Assembly: GCA_964521665.1 (NCBI GenBank)
Contig: CAZFSG010000048.1
Span: 1 to 9,469, forward strand
Length of the DNA stretch: 9,469 nt
From: JANXDG01 sp964521665
GTDB taxonomy: Bacteria > Elusimicrobiota > Endomicrobiia > DTEH01
Reading direction: 5' to 3'
Below the pieces are notes generated by a model, which saw only the letters and a program-made list of their open reading frames with translations, searched no databases and was not told where the DNA came from. Made by a program: the position numbers and the translations under genes. Of the stretch, positions 5,889 to 9,469 are shown one piece after another; position 1 is the first letter of the stretch, and the number at the start of each line of letters is the position of its first letter.

Positions 5889-5912
5889 ACAAAATAGGAA
5901 ATCAAAAGTCAA
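5884..5912 (-). promoter_or_regulatory. Sigma-70-like promoter of ndk
   Basis: Read on the minus strand, TTGACT (5912-5907), a spacer of exactly 17 bases, and TATTAT (5889-5884), close to consensus. Transcription would begin near 5877, about 47 bases before the ndk start codon. Confidence 0.65.
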
Positions 5913-5945
5913 TGGGAACTTTTTATTAATTATCAGGTGTCATAA
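5913..5945 (+). promoter_or_regulatory. Candidate ECF-type promoter before the sigma gene
   Basis: TGGGAACTT (5913-5921) resembles the GGAAC -35 element of ECF sigma factors. GTCATAA (5939-5945), 19 bases after GGAAC, resembles the GTC -10 element. The same TGGGAAC with GTC 18 bases on occurs before the anti-sigma gene. The spacer is one or two bases longer than in the best-known ECF promoters. Confidence 0.5.
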
Positions 5946-5960
5946 TATTAAGATGAACAG

Positions 5961-6536
5961 ATGAATAACAAAGAAACTGAAATAACTCTTATCAAATTAT
6001 CTCAACAAGGCGATATCACATCTTTTGAAAAACTTATATCTCTATACCAACAGCAAATTTTTAATATAGCTTATTATAAAACTGATGATAGACATCTTGC
6101 TGAAGATGTATCCCAAGAAGTAATTATTAGAATATTTAAAAAAATTAAAACTTTTAAATTCAAATGTTCTTTTTCAAGTTGGGTTTATAGAGTAACCTGT
6201 AATATTATTAATGATATTATAAAGAAATTAAAACCTTCGTTTGAAATTTCTGTTGAAGATATTGAAGATACTAAAGAAGATGAATATAGTGAAACTCAAA
6301 AAGTTGTTGAAGAAATAGATAGAGATATAAAAATACAAAAGTTAAGAAAGCTTATCTCTAAGATCCCTCATAAGTTTCAGGTTGTATTAATTCTTTATGA
6401 ATTTGAAGGGAAGAAATACGAAGAAATTGCAGAAATTTTAAATAAAAATGTTAATACAATTAAAACAAGATTATATCGTGCAAGACAAATTCTAAAAAAT
6501 TTAATCCTAAATGAAGGAAGGGATATTTTAGAATGA
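5961..6536 (+). CDS. ECF-type RNA polymerase sigma factor
   Basis: A 191-residue sigma-70 family protein of the ECF group with the two-domain layout. Sigma-2 spans about residues 22-90, with the core-binding and -10 recognition region DDRHLAEDVSQEV (42-54) and the SFSSWVYRVTCNII stretch (70-83). An acidic linker covers about 95-120. Sigma-4 spans about 126-184 with the helix-turn-helix YEEIAEILNKNVNTIKTRL (153-171). The start at 5961 is preceded by a three-codon frame (ATG AAC AGA TGA from 5953) that ends in an ATGA overlap with it; there is no clear ribosome binding site. The stop overlaps the start of the TPR-barrel gene. A zinc-finger anti-sigma gene two genes on, and ECF-like motifs before both, suggest an auto-regulated envelope stress or sensing regulon. 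Confidence 0.92.
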   Translation: MNNKETEITLIKLSQQGDITSFEKLISLYQQQIFNIAYYKTDDRHLAEDVSQEVIIRIFKKIKTFKFKCSFSSWVYRVTCNIINDIIKKLKPSFEISVEDIEDTKEDEYSETQKVVEEIDRDIKIQKLRKLISKIPHKFQVVLILYEFEGKKYEEIAEILNKNVNTIKTRLYRARQILKNLILNEGRDILE

Positions 6537-7834
6537 CGAATATAATTATGTTTCTGTTTGTTTTAACTTCCTTATTGTTTTCTCAACAGAACAAAACTTT
6601 TAGTACATCAGACATTTTGTTTTTAATAGAAAACCACGAATATGAGAAAGCAATAAAAATTTTATCTTCTAACGAAGTTGAAATAAGTAGTAATCCAAAA
6701 ATTGGATATTACTTAGGTATTTGTTATTTTAAAACAAATAAGTATGACTTAGCTGAAAAGTATTTTGAAGAAGCATATAAAAACGGGTATATAACTTCAA
6801 ATTTGTTATATAATTTAGGTATAACAAAATATAAACTTAAAAAATATAAAGAAGCAATTGAAATTTTAGAAAAAACTGAAATTGATAAACTTGTTTATGA
6901 CAAAAGTTTATATCTTATGATTGTAGCAAATTTGAAACTAAAAGATAAGAAAGCAGCTATCAGAATATACAAAAAACTAAAAGAGAACTATCCATATTCT
7001 ATATATATTTTAAAAGCACAGGAAGTTTTAGAAAAATTTGGTATTGACTATAAAAAATATGAGAAAAAAAATGTTTTAGCATACATTTATAGTAGCTATG
7101 GCTATGACACAAATATAAACTATGCTGCTGAAGAGTATTATAGTCTTGTTGGTCTAAAAGATTATTCTTACTTTGCTTATTTTTCTATTTTATTTTTTGA
7201 TGATACATATAGTATTTCGTTAGGTTCTATATTGAAAAATTATCTAAACTACACACAATATAACTTTAAAAATTTTTTTGTCTCTTCAAAAATTAACTTG
7301 ATACCATTATATGATATTAGTTTATCTCTTTATGGAAATTATTATTTAGAAAAAGAACCTTTACAAAAAAGTTATGGTTCTAAATTAAAAAGTAGATTTA
7401 ATATTGACGAGTTAATTGGAGAAATCTCTTTAGGATATAGTTTTGAAGATTATTTTAATTTAAACTATCAGGTGTTAAATGGAACAATACAGGACTATTC
7501 TTTAACTTCAAGAATTGGTATTATTCAAGCGAATATCGGATACAAGATAAAATCAGCGAAATCTAATGAGTATTCATATAATAGTTTGAATTATGGAATA
7601 AAATTAGAAAAAAGATTTAAGAAAGTATTGTTTTCTATAGGCAGTAACATAAATGATAGACAATATATTGATAGAAAAGATAAAATTGTATCACCTTTTG
7701 CTAATTTATCAATAAAATTAACTAATCAACTTGAATTAAATTTCAATTACAACTACACTCAATCTAACTCCTCAAACATATTATATACTTACAAAACACA
7801 ATCTTACTCTTTTGGTTTAAGTTTGTATTTTTAA
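6533..7834 (+). CDS. TPR plus beta-barrel outer-membrane protein
   Basis: A 433-residue protein with a short N-terminal signal sequence (hydrophobic 4-16, likely cleavage after the Ser near 17). Residues about 25-168 form TPR-like helical repeats with the signature spacing, as in PKIGYYLGICYFKTNKYDLA (55-74) and LLYNLGITKYKLKKYKEA (91-108). From about 181 to the C-terminal Phe433 the sequence alternates in many Tyr-rich strands ending SFGLSLYF, as expected for an outer-membrane barrel. The junction YSSYGYDTNIN (186-196) resembles the first strand of Slam-like (DUF560) TPR-barrels, which move surface proteins across the outer membrane; this likeness is by architecture only. The gene is coupled to the sigma gene by an ATGA overlap, with GGAAGGGA upstream as ribosome binding site. 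Its position between sigma and anti-sigma genes suggests a sensor or main target of the regulon. Confidence 0.82.
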   Translation: MTNIIMFLFVLTSLLFSQQNKTFSTSDILFLIENHEYEKAIKILSSNEVEISSNPKIGYYLGICYFKTNKYDLAEKYFEEAYKNGYITSNLLYNLGITKYKLKKYKEAIEILEKTEIDKLVYDKSLYLMIVANLKLKDKKAAIRIYKKLKENYPYSIYILKAQEVLEKFGIDYKKYEKKNVLAYIYSSYGYDTNINYAAEEYYSLVGLKDYSYFAYFSILFFDDTYSISLGSILKNYLNYTQYNFKNFFVSSKINLIPLYDISLSLYGNYYLEKEPLQKSYGSKLKSRFNIDELIGEISLGYSFEDYFNLNYQVLNGTIQDYSLTSRIGIIQANIGYKIKSAKSNEYSYNSLNYGIKLEKRFKKVLFSIGSNINDRQYIDRKDKIVSPFANLSIKLTNQLELNFNYNYTQSNSSNILYTYKTQSYSFGLSLYF

Positions 7835-7839
7835 TTTTT

Positions 7840-7870
7840 TGGGAACAATTTTTTAAAAATGCTTGTCTAT
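7840..7870 (+). promoter_or_regulatory. Candidate ECF-type promoter before the anti-sigma gene
   Basis: TGGGAAC (7840-7846) and, 18 bases after GGAAC, GTCTATA (7865-7871). The layout repeats that before the sigma gene. It lies inside the 64-base gap after the barrel gene and overlaps the region that would be coding if the anti-sigma gene started at the upstream TTG or ATG, which supports the later start at 7899. Confidence 0.55.
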
Positions 7871-7898
7871 ATTAATGGAAAAAGGAGGAAAAAATAAA

Positions 7899-8588
7899 AT
7901 GAAAGAATGTAAAAAAATAAAACTTCTTATACAAAAATATTTAGATGGCGAGTTATCTCTGCAAGAGAAATCATATATGGATAGACATTTGGAAATTTGT
8001 ACAGAATGTAGGTTAGAACTAAATTATTATTTAAAAATTAAAGAAAATTTAAATTATATTAAACCACCTCAACTAAACGATAGATTTTCTGTTATTCTTC
8101 ATTCAAAACTATTGCAGGCAAGATATGAAAATTTAATAGAGAAGAAACTTGATAGTATGTTTTTGAAATATGCAGTTGTTGGGTTAGCTATTTTTGTTAT
8201 TATGATAAGTGTAATTTTATTTAAAGACAGAAAAATAGTTTTTATACAACAACCTTCCTATGTTGCCTATACATATGGAGAATATAATCTTGCAGGTTAT
8301 GAAGTTAGAAAAGATTTGCCTTTAGAAAAAGAGGGATATATAAGGGTAAAACTTACTTCTAAAAAAGAAATTAAAAATGTAAAAATAAAAATTGAATTGC
8401 CTGAAGGTATTGTTAGTGAGGAAGGTAAAAAAGTTATTTATTGGGAAGGTGATTTAAAACCGCAAGATAACTATTTAACTATTAAAGTTAAATCTTCAAA
8501 AGAAGGTGAACATCCAGTTAAAATAAAAATTAAAAAAGGTTCTTTTGAAAAAGAAGTTGTAAAGAAAGTTAATGTTATAAAAATATAA
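7899..8588 (+). CDS. Zinc-finger (ZAS) anti-sigma factor, single-pass membrane protein
   Basis: A 229-residue protein. The cytoplasmic part carries the ZAS/zf-HC2 pattern: Cys4, then KYLDGELSLQEK (13-24), then His30, Cys34 and Cys37 in HxxxCxxC. This domain is known to hold ECF sigma factors inactive. One membrane helix covers about 91-108. The remaining 120 residues lie outside the inner membrane and look like a beta-sandwich (VKLTSKKEIKNVKIKIELPEG and following strands), resembling Ig-like or COG1361-type domains that could bind a ligand or partner. I choose the ATG at 7899 because AGGAGG (7883-7888) precedes it by 10 bases; the in-frame TTG at 7863 overlaps the ECF-like promoter. It is the obvious partner of the sigma factor two genes upstream. 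Release by regulated proteolysis is possible but not shown. Confidence 0.9.
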   Translation: MKECKKIKLLIQKYLDGELSLQEKSYMDRHLEICTECRLELNYYLKIKENLNYIKPPQLNDRFSVILHSKLLQARYENLIEKKLDSMFLKYAVVGLAIFVIMISVILFKDRKIVFIQQPSYVAYTYGEYNLAGYEVRKDLPLEKEGYIRVKLTSKKEIKNVKIKIELPEGIVSEEGKKVIYWEGDLKPQDNYLTIKVKSSKEGEHPVKIKIKKGSFEKEVVKKVNVIKI

Positions 8589-8592
8589 TTCA

Positions 8593-8670
8593 TCTACTTT
8601 TTTCTATCAATTTATGGCAGAGAAAGGAGGTGATGAAATTGTAAAATCTGCCGAGGTAGAAAAAAGTAGA
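8593..8670 (+). promoter_or_regulatory. Structured leader with Shine-Dalgarno in its loop
   Basis: A 14-bp perfect inverted repeat has arms 8593-8606 and 8657-8670 (TCTACTTTTTTCTA and its complement). It continues inward by one wobble and one C-G pair. After an internal loop, GGCAGA (8616-8621) pairs with TCTGCC (8647-8652). The 25-base apical loop contains AGAAAGGAGGTGAT (8621-8634, sharing one base with the stem), the exact complement of the usual 16S rRNA 3' tail. No terminator-like T-run follows. The true ribosome binding site of the next gene lies just outside the structure. The pairing is seen directly; a role as regulatory leader or riboregulator is inferred. Confidence 0.6.
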
Positions 8671-8676
8671 GATAAA

Positions 8677-8682
8677 AGGAGG
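8677..8682 (+). promoter_or_regulatory. Shine-Dalgarno deciding the start of the last gene
   Basis: AGGAGG with an 8-base spacer to the ATG at 8691. It begins 7 bases after the right arm of the upstream hairpin, so folding or ribosome binding there could influence its use. Confidence 0.8.
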
Positions 8683-8690
8683 AATTTAAA

Positions 8691-9469
8691 ATGAAAAAGA
8701 TAATAACAACTTTAACAATATTTCTGGCTACTTTTGGGCTGATATATACTCAAGAATCTTCTGATGTAGATATTGATGTAGATGTTGATGTATTAGTTGA
8801 ACAACCGGTCCAACCTTCCTACCCACAAATTACGGTTGAAGAGATAGTAAAAACAATAGAAAAACGTTTAGAAAAAGCTGGATTTACTAATGAACAAAAA
8901 GAAAAAATTTTAGCAAAAATTAAAGAGAAAATAGAACAAGGTGAAATTCCACCTGTGCAACTTGCGGTAAAAATTTGTGAAAAAGCAGAATTAGGTGTAT
9001 GGAACAACAGAGATATTAAAAAATGTGAAAAAGATATTGAAAACACTGTTAAAATGATTAAAAAACAAATAGCAAAAGCTAAATCAGAACTTGAGAAGGA
9101 AGAAAATAAATATAGAAAAAAATACAAAGAAATATCTGTTTCTGAAAAACCTAATAAACCTACTAGACCTGAAATACAACCTAAGGCAGTTGATGTGTTA
9201 GAATCACTTGTTGAAAAAGGTATCCCTGTAGAACATGCATTAAATGTTGTAAAAGAAGCAATGAAAGGTAAAGAAGGCGATATTGATGTTATTGCAAGAG
9301 AAAAAATAATAGAAGAAATTTCTAAAAGAGAAATAGTTCTTCCAGCTGAATTTAAAGAAAAAATTCAAGAACAACTTCAAACTCATATTCAAACACAAAC
9401 TCAACTGCAAAACCAAATGTTAGAGCAAAAAATACAACTTCAAACCTACCAAGAAACACAAACTCAATT
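8691..9469 (+). CDS. Secreted helical Glu/Lys/Gln-rich protein, 3' end missing
   Basis: The frame is open to the right edge; 259 residues can be read. A signal peptide is clear: Lys2-Lys3, then a hydrophobic stretch to about residue 20, with likely cleavage near Thr20-Gln21. A short acidic repeat DVDIDVDVDV (25-34) follows. The rest is mostly charged helices suited to coiled coils (about 48-150 and 165-215), ending in a Gln/Thr-rich segment from about 226. Two segments look duplicated: EQGEIPPVQLAVKICEKAELG (82-102) and EKGIPVEHALNVVKEAMKG (175-193). Cys96 and Cys112 may pair. I do not recognise the family. As the last visible gene of the sigma/anti-sigma cluster, preceded by a structured leader, it could be a periplasmic partner of the anti-sigma factor's outer domain or a regulon target. 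This is inference. Confidence 0.85.
   Translation, partial: MKKIITTLTIFLATFGLIYTQESSDVDIDVDVDVLVEQPVQPSYPQITVEEIVKTIEKRLEKAGFTNEQKEKILAKIKEKIEQGEIPPVQLAVKICEKAELGVWNNRDIKKCEKDIENTVKMIKKQIAKAKSELEKEENKYRKKYKEISVSEKPNKPTRPEIQPKAVDVLESLVEKGIPVEHALNVVKEAMKGKEGDIDVIAREKIIEEISKREIVLPAEFKEKIQEQLQTHIQTQTQLQNQMLEQKIQLQTYQETQTQ

Noticed and set aside
5953..5964. Three-codon frame (ATG AAC AGA TGA) overlapping the sigma start
   Set aside because: It could couple translation, but with no ribosome binding site and such short length it is indistinguishable from chance.
8614..8694. A 26-codon frame (ATG at 8614) ending in an ATGA overlap with the last gene
   Set aside because: It has no ribosome binding site of its own, lies wholly across the inverted repeat, and reads through two Shine-Dalgarno sequences as codons; the RNA structure explains the bases better.
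8819..9127. A 102-codon minus-strand frame, Phe/Ser-rich and membrane-like
   Set aside because: It is antisense to the Glu/Lys-rich secreted protein; poly-Lys/Glu codons read backward give Phe/Ser/Leu and mimic a membrane protein.

Overview
The window is AT-rich, gene-dense bacterial DNA. The envelope genes point to a diderm: a partial beta-barrel at the left edge, a TPR plus beta-barrel protein ending in Phe, and several exported proteins. The mix of a very short bacterial histone, a UPF0200-type P-loop kinase (a family I know mainly from archaea) and dispersed TGTAG...CTACA repeats suggests an uncultivated, AT-rich lineage. Elusimicrobiota or Omnitrophota would fit, but no marker gene here fixes the phylum.

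Layout. (1) 2-1280 (+): the C-terminal part of a probable outer-membrane protein, then an HNH endonuclease. (2) 1281-1627: a 347-base gap without a gene that is full of inverted-repeat structure. It holds two related hairpin elements closed by TTTGG/CCAAA, a 7-bp hairpin, and one copy of a dispersed repeat. (3) 1628-2871 (+): a tight operon of a 60-residue histone-fold protein, a UPF0200-like nucleotide-kinase-like protein and a dCMP deaminase, with a 3-bp gap and a 4-bp overlap. (4) 2881-5830 (-): an Mth938/NDUFAF3-like protein overlapping a rhomboid protease by 4 bp, an exported protein of unknown function, and nucleoside diphosphate kinase (ndk). Further copies of the dispersed repeat lie before the rhomboid and exported-protein genes. 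(5) 5831-5960: a divergent control region with two overlapping sigma-70-like promoters and an ECF-type promoter. (6) 5961-9469 (+): an ECF sigma factor, a TPR/beta-barrel outer-membrane protein, a zinc-finger anti-sigma factor with one membrane span and a secreted-side domain, a structured leader, and a secreted helical Glu/Lys/Gln-rich protein that runs off the window.

The best candidate for an undescribed system is region 6. It looks like a self-regulated envelope-signalling operon in which an outer-membrane TPR-barrel sits between sigma and anti-sigma genes. The same 7-base motif TGGGAAC, followed 18-19 bases later by GTC, stands before both the sigma gene and the anti-sigma gene, as expected if the sigma factor drives its own operon. 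Between the anti-sigma gene and the last gene lies a roughly 78-base inverted-repeat structure whose apical loop carries a 14-base match to the anti-Shine-Dalgarno tail of 16S rRNA, although no gene follows it at the proper distance. The second point of interest is the histone-kinase-deaminase operon. It joins a nucleoid protein to deoxynucleotide metabolism and resembles, as separate genes, the P-loop plus dCMP-deaminase fusions of yeast Dcd1 and phage-defence AvcD.
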